64,000 bases of DNA from Caulobacter sp. (GTDB lineage Bacteria > Pseudomonadota > Alphaproteobacteria > Caulobacterales > Caulobacteraceae). Below the pieces are notes generated by a model, which saw nothing but the letters and a program-made list of their open reading frames with translations, was not told where the DNA came from and did no database searches. Every line of letters begins with the position of its first letter. Position 1 is the first letter of the stretch. Location of the stretch: assembly GCA_030680355.1 (NCBI GenBank), contig JAUXVF010000029.1, forward strand, positions 142,908 through 206,907, given 5' to 3'. Of this stretch, positions 43,523 to 51,906 are shown one piece after another. The position numbers and the translations under genes are program-made.

Positions 43523-44266
43523 ATGACGCGGAACAGACTTGAGCAGCTGGTGCTGATCGCCTCGATCATCGGCGGAGTCAGCTACATTGCCTCGTGGCCG
43601 ATGGACCTGTCCGCGCCGCTGGAGCTGGCCTGGAAGGGTTCGGGCCTCGGCCTGCTGGCGGTCTATGCGGCGCTCAGGGCGCGAAGCCTGGACGGCTGGC
43701 TGCTGACGGCGGTGATGATCTTCGGTGTGTTGGGCGACGTATTGCTGGGCGTCCAGTTCATCGTCGGCGCCGTGGCTTTTCTGATCGGCCACCTCGTCGC
43801 CATCGGCCTCTATCTGAGGAACCGCCGCCCGGTCCTCAGCCGCAGCCAGCGGGCGTTGGCCCTGCTGCTGGTCCCCGCGGCTGTCTTCATCGCCTTCATG
43901 CTGCCCGCCGACCGGGCCGCCGCGCCGGGCGTGGCCGTCTACACCCTGGGACTCTCGCTGATGGCGGCGACCGCCTGGACCAGCCGCTTTCCTCGCCTCA
44001 CGGTCGGGCTCGGGGCGCTGCTGTTCCTGGTCAGCGACCTGGTGATCTTCGCCAAGATGGGGCCGTTGCCGGACACCTTCCTCACCGGTCTGGCGGTCTG
44101 GGTCCCCTACTACGGCGGCCAGCTGCTGATCTGCGTGGGCGTGGCGGGGGCGCTGGCGAAGACCCGCATCCTTCCCGCGAAGCCGGGGAGGGGGACCATG
44201 CGGAGCATGGTGGAGGGGGCTGCGCCGGAGTCGGCGGTTCTGCCCCCTCAGTCAGGCTCCGCCTGA
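43523..44266 (+). CDS. YhhN/lysoplasmalogenase-family membrane protein
   Basis: Integral membrane protein of 247 residues with about eight hydrophobic helices, matching the YhhN (TMEM86) family, whose eukaryotic members cleave the vinyl-ether bond of lysoplasmalogens. Typical stretches are MIFGVLGDVLL with the conserved Gly-Asp, GAVAFLIGHLVAIGLY, and LLFLVSDLVIFAKM. The conserved part ends near residue 215 (GVAGALAKTR). The final 31 residues are encoded by an intergenic-type double-hairpin repeat pair, so the native C-terminus was replaced or extended. Confidence 0.82.
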   Translation: MTRNRLEQLVLIASIIGGVSYIASWPMDLSAPLELAWKGSGLGLLAVYAALRARSLDGWLLTAVMIFGVLGDVLLGVQFIVGAVAFLIGHLVAIGLYLRNRRPVLSRSQRALALLLVPAAVFIAFMLPADRAAAPGVAVYTLGLSLMAATAWTSRFPRLTVGLGALLFLVSDLVIFAKMGPLPDTFLTGLAVWVPYYGGQLLICVGVAGALAKTRILPAKPGRGTMRSMVEGAAPESAVLPPQSGSA

Positions 44267-44288
44267 CGGCTCCCCGGCAAGCGGGAAG
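44171..44288. repeat. Inverted pair of double-hairpin (GCGAAGC) repeats, empty
   Basis: The left unit 44171-44220 has a hairpin with GCGAAGC loop, GGGG, then the hairpin ACCATGC-GGA-GCATGGT and GGAGGGGGC. The right unit 44242-44288 is the reverse: GCCCCCTCA, hairpin GTCAGGC-TCC-GCCTGAC, hairpin with CCCCGG/CGGG. The two face each other across 21 bases with no gene between. The left unit and half of the right one are translated as the end of the YhhN protein. Confidence 0.8.
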
Positions 44289-44299
44289 CATCGTCGGTG

Positions 44300-46090
44300 T
44301 CAGAACACCATCACCCCGTCATCCGGCGTGTCCGCGAACAGCCGCGTCAGTTCGGCCGGCCGCCGGTCCCGCGCCAGGGCCTGGTTGATATAGCCCTTGT
44401 CGGTCAGCTCGCCGCTGGCCGCGTCCGGAACCCCCTCGAGGATCAGCGCCCGCGCCACCCGGCCGCCGCCGCCCTTCGCCGCGGCGTTCATCTTCGCCAG
44501 CCCTGACCGGATCGCCTCCCGCACCTGCGCCGGGTCCGGATGCCGCGCGTTGAACGCCGGGTCGAGGAACAGCATCAGCCCGACCCCGTCCTGGCCCTCG
44601 CCGCAGACCACCGCGTCCAGCGCCGCCCCGCCGATGGCCGAGACCGCCGCCACCCGCAGGGCGCCGGCCGCCACGAACGTCCCGCTGGCCAGTTTGAAAT
44701 TCTCCACCAGCCGGCCGTCGAACATCAGCCCCGCTTCCGGATCGGTCGGATCGATGGCCCGCGCCGCATCGCCGAGGCGATAGAAGCCCTCCTCGTCGAA
44801 GGCGTCCGCCGACAGCTGCGGCTCGCCCAGGTAGCCGGGCGACATCTGCGGCCCCTTCACGCGGATCTCGAACTTCTCGCCGGTCGGCACCAGTTTCACC
44901 GTCGTGCCCGGCACCGGCAGGCCGATCATCCCCGAGCGGGCGTTCAGCCAATGGATGTTGCAGGCCGTCGGCCCGGTCTCGGTCGAGCCATAGCCGGTCG
45001 CGAAGGTCACCCGCTCGCCGACCGTACGCACGGCCACCGCCTGCACGCGGTCGAGGATGCTCTGGGCCATCGACGCGCCGCCGTACTGCAGCACCCGCAC
45101 CCGTTTGAAGAAGGTCCGGGCGAGATCGTCGTCCTTCTCCAGCGCGCTGGCCATCAGGCCCCAGCCGGCCGGAACCATGTTGTGATAGGTCGGCGAAATC
45201 TCCGACAGGTTGCGGATCGTTTCGGCGAACCGCGCCTGGGTCGGCTGGCCGGCGTCGATGTACAGCGTGCCGCCCCGGTGCAGCACCATATGCAGGATGG
45301 CGTTCGCCCCCAGGCTGTGGCTCCAGGGCGCGGCGTTGACCACCACCGGCGGGTCGGGGTCGTCGTAGCAGGCGGCGATCTGGGCGGCGTTGGCGACCGT
45401 CGACCGGTGCAGGCCGATGACCGCCTTGGGCCGACCGGTGGAGCCCGAGGTCAGCAGCAGTTTGGCGGTGTCGTCGGGCTGCGCGACAAAGGCCGTCGGC
45501 GGCGCGGACAGCAGGTCGGCGAAGGCGATATCGCCGGGCCGGGCGTTGGCGCTGGCCACCACCGGCAGCCCCTTGAGAAAGTCGGCCTCCAGCGCCCCGG
45601 CGAAGGCGGCGGCGTCATCGGCATAGACCGCGTCGGGGCTCAGCACGCCGCAGGCATAGGCCAGCCGCGACAGCTCGGCCCCGGCCAGGCCGTACTGCGG
45701 CGACACCGGCGCGATGGCGACGCCCAGCCCCATGGCCGCATAGGCGATCAGGGCGTGGTCGACGGTGTTGCGGGCCAGGATCAGCAGGCAGTCGCCGCGT
45801 TTGAGCCCCAGTCCCTTAAGACCCCCGGCCAGGGCCGAGACCTGCGCCAGGGCCTCGCCGTAGCGCACCTCCCGCCAGCCCGCCCCGGCCCGCTCGGCCA
45901 GCCAGACCCGGTCCGGCGCGGCCTTCGCCCAGTGAACCAGCGGATCGAGCATGGTCGCGAACGGACTGTCGTGCGGCGTCGGGTTGGTCAGCACCAGCGT
46001 CCCGTCGGGCCGCCGCGCGATGTCGAGCCGGCGCGGCGCGTAACGGGCGTCGCGGAAGGGGAGAGTGGAGAGCGCGGTGTTTCCGTCCAT
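44300..46090 (-). CDS. Feruloyl-CoA synthetase-like AMP-binding ligase
   Basis: Acyl/aryl-CoA ligase of 596 residues. The AMP-binding P-loop is LLTSGSTGRPKAV, the second motif GYGSTETGP, and the C-terminal hinge region is LGDAARAIDPTDPEAGLMFDGRLVENFKLASGTFV, a form characteristic of feruloyl-CoA synthetases. It probably activates ferulate or a related aromatic or fatty acid. No enoyl-CoA hydratase/lyase or vanillin dehydrogenase is nearby, so lignin-monomer degradation is unproven. Confidence 0.82.
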   Translation of the reverse strand: MDGNTALSTLPFRDARYAPRRLDIARRPDGTLVLTNPTPHDSPFATMLDPLVHWAKAAPDRVWLAERAGAGWREVRYGEALAQVSALAGGLKGLGLKRGDCLLILARNTVDHALIAYAAMGLGVAIAPVSPQYGLAGAELSRLAYACGVLSPDAVYADDAAAFAGALEADFLKGLPVVASANARPGDIAFADLLSAPPTAFVAQPDDTAKLLLTSGSTGRPKAVIGLHRSTVANAAQIAACYDDPDPPVVVNAAPWSHSLGANAILHMVLHRGGTLYIDAGQPTQARFAETIRNLSEISPTYHNMVPAGWGLMASALEKDDDLARTFFKRVRVLQYGGASMAQSILDRVQAVAVRTVGERVTFATGYGSTETGPTACNIHWLNARSGMIGLPVPGTTVKLVPTGEKFEIRVKGPQMSPGYLGEPQLSADAFDEEGFYRLGDAARAIDPTDPEAGLMFDGRLVENFKLASGTFVAAGALRVAAVSAIGGAALDAVVCGEGQDGVGLMLFLDPAFNARHPDPAQVREAIRSGLAKMNAAAKGGGGRVARALILEGVPDAASGELTDKGYINQALARDRRPAELTRLFADTPDDGVMVF

Positions 46091-46128
46091 GCGGGCGGTT
46101 ATCGGGCGCCGCTCCCCCAGAAATCAAT

Positions 46129-46180
46129 CCTCCCCAGCGAAGCTGGGGAGGGGGACCATGCGAAGCATGGTGGAGGGGAG
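46129..46180 (+). repeat. Double-hairpin repeat left of DUF559 gene
   Basis: Hairpin 1 is CCTCCCCAGC-GAA-GCTGGGGAGG (46129-46151) and hairpin 2 is ACCATGC-GAA-GCATGGT (46155-46171), followed by GGAGGGGAG. Both tips read GCGAAGC, a sequence known to form very stable DNA mini-hairpins. It has the same orientation as the unit at 44171. Confidence 0.85.
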
Positions 46181-46229
46181 TCGCGCCTATATATTGTAGA
46201 AGCCATACATACGCTCGATAGGCGCATCC

Positions 46230-46592
46230 ATGCTGCCAACCTCTCGCTCGATCACGGTCGCCCGGCGTCTTCGCAAGACGATGACGCGGCCCGAGGTCGC
46301 GCTATGGACCGCGCTTCGCGGCAAGCAACTGGCCGGTTTGAAGTTCCGACGCCAACATCCGCTTGGCCCGTATGTCGTGAATTTCTACTGCGCCCAACAC
46401 CGGCTGGCCGTGGAGGTCGATGGCGCCGTGCATGCCGCCGGTAGCGTCAGCGACCGCGACGCGGAGCGAGATCAATGGATCGAGCGGTGCGGCGTGGGCA
46501 ATGTCCGTATTCCGAACGGCCTTGTCCTGTCGGATATCGCCGCGGCATTGGAAATGATCGGCAAGGCCGTCGAGAAGGCATCGGCGGGCTGA
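46230..46592 (+). CDS. DUF559 (Vsr-like endonuclease fold) protein
   Basis: Protein of 120 residues in the DUF559 family, related to very-short-patch repair and restriction endonucleases. Family features are ARRLRKTMTRPEVALWTALR with Glu22, KFRRQHPLGPYVV, VEVDGAVH (Glu62, Asp64, His68) and RDAERDQWIERCG. The usual D-F-x-C aspartate is Asn51 (VVNFYC), and the usual V-L/R-R-F/I end of the motif reads VGNVRIPN, so nuclease activity is doubtful. The gene is bracketed at about 50 bp and 2 bp by inverted copies of a double-hairpin repeat. Confidence 0.82.
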   Translation: MLPTSRSITVARRLRKTMTRPEVALWTALRGKQLAGLKFRRQHPLGPYVVNFYCAQHRLAVEVDGAVHAAGSVSDRDAERDQWIERCGVGNVRIPNGLVLSDIAAALEMIGKAVEKASAG

Positions 46593-46593
46593 A

Positions 46594-46641
46594 CTCCCCT
46601 CCACCGCCTTCGGCGGTCCCCCTCCCCACTGCGTGGGGAGG
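46594..46641 (-). repeat. Double-hairpin repeat right of DUF559 gene (inverted)
   Basis: Read on the minus strand: CCTCCCCAC-GCA-GTGGGGAGG, GGG, ACCGCC-GAA-GGCGGT, GGAGGGGAG. It matches the left copy base for base outside the stems, while the stems differ by paired, compensatory changes. It starts 1 bp after the DUF559 stop. Confidence 0.85.
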
Positions 46642-46659
46642 ATCCTCCCTCACCTCGCC

Positions 46660-47994
46660 CTACGTCCCCAGCGTCTCGTGGAAACGCACCGGCTTGCCCT
46701 GGCCACGCGCGACGATCTCGTCGTCGCGCATCACGGTGACGCCGCGGATGATCGTCGCCACCGGCCAGCCCTTGGCCTCGAAGCCGTCAAAGGGCGTCCA
46801 GCCGCAGCGGGCGGCGGTGTCGGCGTGGCGGATGGTGCGGCGGGCCTTGAGGTCGACGATGGTCATGTCGGCGTCGAAGCCCTTGGCCAGCCGGCCCTTG
46901 TCGGCGAGGCCGAAGATGCGGTTGGGGCCGTGGCTGGTCAGGTCGACGAACCGCTCCAGGGTCAGCCGGCCCTCGGCGACATGGGTCAGCATGATCGGCA
47001 CCAGGGTCTGCACCCCGGGCATGCCCGACGGCGAGGCCGGATAGGGCCGCGCCTTCTCCTCGGCGGTATGCGGCGCGTGGTCGGAGCCGAGCACGTCGGC
47101 GACGCCCATGGCCAGGCCAGTCCACAGGGCGGCGCGGTGGGCGGCGTCGCGAACCGGCGGGTTCATCTGGGCGTAGCCCTTGAGCCGCTCATAGGCCTCG
47201 GGACCTTCCAGGGTCAGGTGTTGCGGCGTCAGCTCGACGCTGGCCACGTCCTTGTGCCGGGCCAGGAAGGCGATCTCCTCGGCCGTTGTGACATGCAGGA
47301 CGTGAATGCGTTTTCCCACCTTTTCCGCCAAAGCCACGAGGCGTCGGGTGGAGCGGATGGCGCTCTCGGCGTCGCGCACCTCGGGGTGGCTGGTCCAGTC
47401 GCCGGTGCGGGCCAGGCCGCGACGCTCCTCGAGGCGGTATTCGTCCTCGGAATGGAAGGCGGCGCGGCGGTTGATGTTCTTGAGCACGGCCTCGACGCCG
47501 GCGTCGTCCTTGATCAGCAGGGTGCCGGTCGAGGCCCCCATGAACACCTTGATGCCGCAGCAGCCGGGCAGCCGCTCCAGCTCGCCGAGGAATTCGGCGT
47601 TCTCATGCGTGCCGCCGACATAGAAGGCGTGGTCACAGCTCATCCGCCCCTTCGCCCGCGCCAGCTTGTCGGCCAGGGCGTCGGGATCGGTGGTGGTCGG
47701 CTCGGTGTTGGGCATCTCGAAGACGGCGGTGACCCCGCCCAGCACGGCGCCGTTGGCGCCGGTCTCCAGGTCTTCCTTCCACTCCAGGCCCGGCTCGCGG
47801 AAATGCACCTGGCTGTCGATGACGCCGGGCAGCACGGTCAGTCCGGTCGCGTCGAAAATCTCGCCGGCCGAGGCCTGGCCCAGATCGCCGACCGCGGCCA
47901 CCTTGCCGTCCCGAACGCCGATGTCGGCCATGCCCCGTCCCGCATGGTTGACCACCTCGCCACCGCGCACGATCAGATCGAAAGTCTCGGACAT
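46660..47994 (-). CDS. Dihydroorotase-family cyclic amidohydrolase
   Basis: Protein of 444 residues in the class I dihydroorotase/hydantoinase/allantoinase group. Motifs are VIDSQVHFREPGLEWKEDLET (metal and substrate region), FEMPNTEP, GIKVFMGASTG with the candidate carboxylated Lys, HVLHVTT, VELTPQHL and LGSDHAPHTAEEK. The HxH metal pair reads Gln-Val-His64, so the first His is missing. That change is recalled from an alphaproteobacterial subgroup annotated as dihydroorotase. Pyrimidine synthesis is plausible but not proven; pyrB is not adjacent. Confidence 0.8.
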   Translation of the reverse strand: MSETFDLIVRGGEVVNHAGRGMADIGVRDGKVAAVGDLGQASAGEIFDATGLTVLPGVIDSQVHFREPGLEWKEDLETGANGAVLGGVTAVFEMPNTEPTTTDPDALADKLARAKGRMSCDHAFYVGGTHENAEFLGELERLPGCCGIKVFMGASTGTLLIKDDAGVEAVLKNINRRAAFHSEDEYRLEERRGLARTGDWTSHPEVRDAESAIRSTRRLVALAEKVGKRIHVLHVTTAEEIAFLARHKDVASVELTPQHLTLEGPEAYERLKGYAQMNPPVRDAAHRAALWTGLAMGVADVLGSDHAPHTAEEKARPYPASPSGMPGVQTLVPIMLTHVAEGRLTLERFVDLTSHGPNRIFGLADKGRLAKGFDADMTIVDLKARRTIRHADTAARCGWTPFDGFEAKGWPVATIIRGVTVMRDDEIVARGQGKPVRFHETLGT

Positions 47995-48005
47995 ACCGGT
48001 TCCGC

Positions 48006-48980
48006 TCAGCCCTTTTCCGTTTCCAGCAATAGCTCACTCGCCGCCGTCACGACCGTGTCGACCGGCAGGTCCATCATATGGCCGATGGTCTGGTTGAGGC
48101 CGGTGTCGACCAGCTTGAACTGTTCGAACTCCCGCGGCCCCCGCACCACCCGCGTCATCGGGCCCCAGGGCGCGTAGCAGCGCTCGTCCGACGGCCCGAA
48201 CAGGCCGATGGTCGGGGCGCCGGCCGCCGCCGCCATATGCATCAGTCCTGAATCGTTGCCGATGAACAGCCGGGCCCGTTTCAGGGCTGCGTAGGCGGTC
48301 AGCAGATCGGCCTGGCCGGCCAGCTCGATAACCCGGTCACGGGGCACGACCCGGCTGAGCGGCTCGAGATAGCGGACGTCATCGGGGCCGCCCAGGATCA
48401 TCAGCCGGCCGCCCGCCATCGGCCCCTCGGGAGCGAGCAGCTCGATCGCCACCCGAGCGAAACGCTCGATCGGCCAGGTCTTGCCCAGCCAGTTGGCGGC
48501 CGGGCCCATGGCCAGGATCGGACCGCCCTCGCCGAGCAGCTCGTCGGCGCGGGCCTCGATCTCGTTGGTCGTGAACAGGTAGGGGGCCGGCGGATCGTCT
48601 TCGACCAGCAGCAGCCGCGCCGCCTCGATGACCTTGTGCTCGGGTTCGCCGCCCAGCTTGCGGTATACGGCCCGTCGTTCACGGCGCAGGAAGCCGCTCA
48701 GAGCCGAGCCGCGCATGTCGACGACCAGGCTCCATTTGGTGTGGCGCACCTGGTTCCACAGCGAAAACCAGTGGCCGGAGCCCTTGCGCTTTTCCATGAC
48801 AATGAGCGCGTCGAGGTTGGGCACCTCGGCGAACAGCGGCGCCGCGGCCGGTCCGACCACGATGGTGAACCGGGCGCCGGGCGCCTCGTCGGCGAGTTTC
48901 TTGATCAGCCCTGACGCCAGCACGGCGTCGCCGATGCGGGTAGGGCCGACAAACAGAATCGGGAAAGGTCGAGCCGCCAT
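48006..48980 (-). CDS. Glycosyltransferase family 9 (heptosyltransferase-like)
   Basis: Protein of 324 residues with the GT9 pattern of ADP-heptose:LPS heptosyltransferases: ILFVGPTRIGDAVLASGLI at the start, LVVDMRGS, GPAANWLGKTWPIERFA for acceptor/donor contacts, and FIGNDSGLMHMAAAAGAPTIGLFGPSD for the nucleotide sugar. It probably adds a sugar to the LPS core in the cytoplasm. It lies 11 bp upstream of the dihydroorotase-like gene, so the two may be cotranscribed. Confidence 0.87.
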   Translation of the reverse strand: MAARPFPILFVGPTRIGDAVLASGLIKKLADEAPGARFTIVVGPAAAPLFAEVPNLDALIVMEKRKGSGHWFSLWNQVRHTKWSLVVDMRGSALSGFLRRERRAVYRKLGGEPEHKVIEAARLLLVEDDPPAPYLFTTNEIEARADELLGEGGPILAMGPAANWLGKTWPIERFARVAIELLAPEGPMAGGRLMILGGPDDVRYLEPLSRVVPRDRVIELAGQADLLTAYAALKRARLFIGNDSGLMHMAAAAGAPTIGLFGPSDERCYAPWGPMTRVVRGPREFEQFKLVDTGLNQTIGHMMDLPVDTVVTAASELLLETEKG

Positions 48981-49040
48981 CCGTCCCCTATAACCCTCCC
49001 GGCACTGGCGCTACAGCCCGCAAAAGGCCACATCCCCAGC

Positions 49041-49859
49041 ATGACCGATACGCCGATCTTCGCCGAGCTGAAAAGCCGGGCCCTCGTTTCCGTCAGTGGC
49101 GATGACTGGCGGACCTTCCTGCAGGGCCTGGTGACCCAGGATGTCGAGACCCTGGCGGCGGGCGAACTGCGCCATGCGGCGCTGCTCTCGCCCCAGGGCC
49201 GGCTGCTGTTCGACCTGCTGATCCTGGGCCGGAACGATGGCTGCTGGCTCGACGTCGCCGCCGACCGCCGGGAAGCCCTGATCCCGCGACTGTTGATGTA
49301 TCGCCTGCGGGCCAGGGTCGAGATCGCCCCGCTGGAGCAGCCGGTGTCGGCCCTCTTCCCCGCCCCGCGTGACGGCGTCGGCGCGCCGGGATTTGTTCCA
49401 GACCCCCGCCTGCCCGCCCTCGGCCTGCGCGGCTATGGCGCCGCGCCGCCCGCCGGGGTCGTGATCGCCGAAGAGGCCGCCTGGGAGGCCCATCGCCTGG
49501 CCCTGGGCGTGCCCGAGGCCGCCGACTTCGGCGAGGACAAGACCTTCCCGATCGAGGCCAATTTCGATCTCACCCACGGCATCGACTTCAAAAAGGGCTG
49601 TTTCGTCGGTCAGGAGACCACCAGCCGGATGAAGCGCCGCGGCCAGATCAAGAGCCGCATGCTGCCCATCGCCTTCGACGGCCCCCCGCCGGCCTTCGGC
49701 GCCGAGGTTCTGGCCGGCGAGCTGCGCGCCGGTCAGGTGCTGTCGGGCGGCCCCGGCCGCTCGATGGCCCTGCTGCGGCTCGACCGCATCGAGGGCGCGA
49801 CGCTGACCGTGGACGGACGACCGGTGACGGTCGAGCGGCCGGACTGGCTCGCGGCCTGA
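49041..49859 (+). CDS. ygfZ: YgfZ/GcvT-domain folate-binding protein
   Basis: Protein of 272 residues of the YgfZ (Iba57-like) family, tetrahydrofolate-dependent helpers in iron-sulfur cluster assembly or repair. The signature K-G-C-F-V-G-Q-E lies at 185-192 with Cys187. The N-terminal GcvT fold begins LKSRALVSVSGDDWRTFLQGLVTQDV. It is divergent from the GT9 gene. The chain length is usual for alphaproteobacteria. Confidence 0.9.
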   Translation: MTDTPIFAELKSRALVSVSGDDWRTFLQGLVTQDVETLAAGELRHAALLSPQGRLLFDLLILGRNDGCWLDVAADRREALIPRLLMYRLRARVEIAPLEQPVSALFPAPRDGVGAPGFVPDPRLPALGLRGYGAAPPAGVVIAEEAAWEAHRLALGVPEAADFGEDKTFPIEANFDLTHGIDFKKGCFVGQETTSRMKRRGQIKSRMLPIAFDGPPPAFGAEVLAGELRAGQVLSGGPGRSMALLRLDRIEGATLTVDGRPVTVERPDWLAA

Positions 49860-49975
49860 TTGGTCGGGGGCTGACCTGGCCGGCCAATGAAGACCCCGGG
49901 CCGCCCGGCGCGCGACAAACGCGAAAATCACGGGCTTAATGGGCCGATGCACGAGCAGATTCCCGGACCCCGCCC

Positions 49976-50599
49976 ATGACCCGCGACGTGGCCTCGCCCG
50001 CTCCCGAACCGGCCGCCCTCCCCGGCCCATGGCGGGGCGTCGGTTCGGAAATCGTGCGCTGGCTCTCCACCGCCTGGCTGACCCTCAACGGCTGGAAAGT
50101 CTATGGCGACTGGCCGGCGCCGGAAAAGGCCGTGCTGCTGGCCGCGCCGCACACCTCCAACTGGGACGGCGTCCACATGCTGGCCGCCGCCGGCTACTAC
50201 CGCGTCAAACTGCGCTGGATGGGCAAGAAGAGCCTGACCACCGGTCCGTTCGGCGGACTGGTCAAGGCGCTGGGCTGCGTGCCTATCGACCGCGCCGCCA
50301 ACAACGATGTCGTCAAGACCATGAGCGAGGCCTTCGCCGCCACCGACCGCATGATCCTGGCCATCCCGCCGGAAGGCACCCGCGGCCTGACCCAGGACTG
50401 GAAGAGCGGATTCTACCATATCGCCCGGGCCGCCGACGTGCCGATCATCGTCACCGTCCTCGACTATGGCTCAAGGACCATCCGGGTCGCCGCCGTGCTC
50501 TACCCCGGCGACGACCTCGAGGCCGAGATCGCCCTGATGAAGCGCTACTACCGCAACGCCGTCGGTAAAAACCGGGCGCAGTTTTCGGGCGGAGCCTAG
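49976..50599 (+). CDS. Lysophospholipid acyltransferase-like protein
   Basis: Protein of 207 residues with PlsC-type motifs: H-x4-D as His59-TSNW-Asp64 (APHTSNWDGV), GKKSLTTGPFGGLVKALGCVPIDR, and IPPEGTRG for acyl-acceptor binding. One hydrophobic N-terminal stretch (WLSTAWLTLNG) could associate with the membrane. Members acylate lysophosphatidate or ornithine/other lipids; the exact substrate is unknown. Confidence 0.85.
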   Translation: MTRDVASPAPEPAALPGPWRGVGSEIVRWLSTAWLTLNGWKVYGDWPAPEKAVLLAAPHTSNWDGVHMLAAAGYYRVKLRWMGKKSLTTGPFGGLVKALGCVPIDRAANNDVVKTMSEAFAATDRMILAIPPEGTRGLTQDWKSGFYHIARAADVPIIVTVLDYGSRTIRVAAVLYPGDDLEAEIALMKRYYRNAVGKNRAQFSGGA

Positions 50600-50649
50600 G
50601 GGGCGGGCGGTTGAATCCCGGCCTCTCCGGCGCGGGAGTAACGCCGGCC

Positions 50650-51291
50650 ATGCCGAACGCCTATGAGCCCTACGCCCCGCTGAATGTCCTCAAGCCGGTC
50701 GCACCGGAGGTCTGGATCGTCGACGGGCCGGAAATCGTTCTCGCCTACCTGGTCGCCCAGGTCGAGGCGGTCGGTCCGGTGCGCTGGCTGATCGCACCCA
50801 ACACCCTCCACTACTTGTGGGTTCCGGACTGGCGGGCGCGCTTCCCGCAGACGCGGTTTTTCGGCCCGCCGGGGCTGGCGCGCGCCGCCAAACGGAACCT
50901 GCCGCCATTCACGACCTTGACCGATGAAGCGCCGCCGGACTGGGCCGACGTCATCGATCAGGTCGTCGTCGGGAGCCTCCTCAACGAGGTCGACGTCTTC
51001 TACCGCCCGTCGCGGACCCTGGTGCTGACCGACCTGATCGAGAATTTCGAACCCCGGCGGATCAAGAACCCCTGGCTGCGCCGGCTGATGCGCTGGGCCG
51101 GCGCGGCCGATCCGGACGGCAAGGCGCCGATCGACATGCAGCTGAGCTTCTGGCGGCATCGCGGGACCGTCCGGGCGGCGGTCAAAGCGATGATCGCCTG
51201 GGACCCGGTCCGGATGATCCTGTCGCACGGCCGCTGGTACGAGTCAGACGGGACCGCCGAGTTGCGCCGGGCGTTTCGCTGGGTGCTCTGA
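50650..51291 (+). CDS. DUF4336 family protein
   Basis: Protein of 213 residues. The stretches VWIVDGPEIVLAYLVAQVEAV, IAPNTLHYLWVPDWRARFPQT, DVFYRPSRTLVLTDLIENF and MILSHGRWYESDG match DUF4336, a group distantly related to metallo-beta-lactamase folds that has lost most metal ligands. ATG at 50650 is preferred over GTG-like or ATG codons 13 residues upstream. No function known. Confidence 0.8.
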   Translation: MPNAYEPYAPLNVLKPVAPEVWIVDGPEIVLAYLVAQVEAVGPVRWLIAPNTLHYLWVPDWRARFPQTRFFGPPGLARAAKRNLPPFTTLTDEAPPDWADVIDQVVVGSLLNEVDVFYRPSRTLVLTDLIENFEPRRIKNPWLRRLMRWAGAADPDGKAPIDMQLSFWRHRGTVRAAVKAMIAWDPVRMILSHGRWYESDGTAELRRAFRWVL

Positions 51292-51318
51292 TTTCTGATT
51301 GCGGGCAGTATAGCCCCC

Positions 51319-51906
51319 ATGACCGACTCGCTTCCCCGCTGCGCCTGGCCCGGAACCAGCGACGCCCTCTATCTCGACTATCACGACACCGAATGGGGCG
51401 TGCCGGAGTACGATTCCCGCGCCCTGTGGGAGAAGCTGGTGCTCGACGGGTTCCAGGCCGGGCTGGCCTGGATCACCATCCTGCGCAAGCGCGAGGCCTT
51501 CCGCGCGGCCTTCGATAATTTCGATCCGGAAAAGGTCGCCCGCTATGGCCCGCAGGACCGCGCCCGGCTGATGGCCGACGCCGGCATCGTCCGCTCCAAC
51601 GCCAAGATCGACGCGGCCATCGGCGGGGCGAAGATCTGGCTGGAGATGCGCGACCGCGGCGAGGACTTCTCCGAATTCCTCTGGGACTTGGTCGGCGGAT
51701 CGCCGATCCAGAACCGCTGGCCGGACATGAAGTCCGTCCCGGTCAAGACGCCGGAGGCCGAGGCCATGGCCAGGGCCCTGAAACAGAAGGGCTTCAAGTT
51801 CGTCGGGCCGGTGATCGTCTACGCCTTCATGCAGGCGACGGGGATGGTCAACGACCACGCCACGACCTGCTTCCGCCACGGCCCGGTCAAGGCCCTGACC
51901 CGCTGA
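51319..51906 (+). CDS. tag: DNA-3-methyladenine glycosylase I
   Basis: Base-excision glycosylase of 195 residues that removes 3-methyladenine. Zinc-site residues typical of Tag are present: Cys8 (LPRCAWPG), His22 (DYHDTEWG), and the C-terminal [11 protein letters not shown]. Substrate-pocket motifs [12 protein letters not shown] and [23 protein letters not shown] are intact. Its stop overlaps the rnhB start by one base (TGATG). Confidence 0.93.
   Translation: MTDSLPRCAWPGTSDALYLDYHDTEWGVPEYDSRALWEKLVLDGFQAGLAWITILRKREAFRAAFDNFDPEKVARYGPQDRARLMADAGIVRSNAKIDAAIGGAKIWLEMRDRGEDFSEFLWDLVGGSPIQNRWPDMKSVPVKTPEAEAMARALKQKGFKFVGPVIVYAFMQATGMVNDHATTCFRHGPVKALTR

Noticed and set aside
43295..43523. In-frame extension of the YhhN gene upstream through the hairpin-ended repeat.
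   Set aside because: The ATG at 43523 has a GGAG site and begins the membrane domain; upstream codons are repeat sequence.
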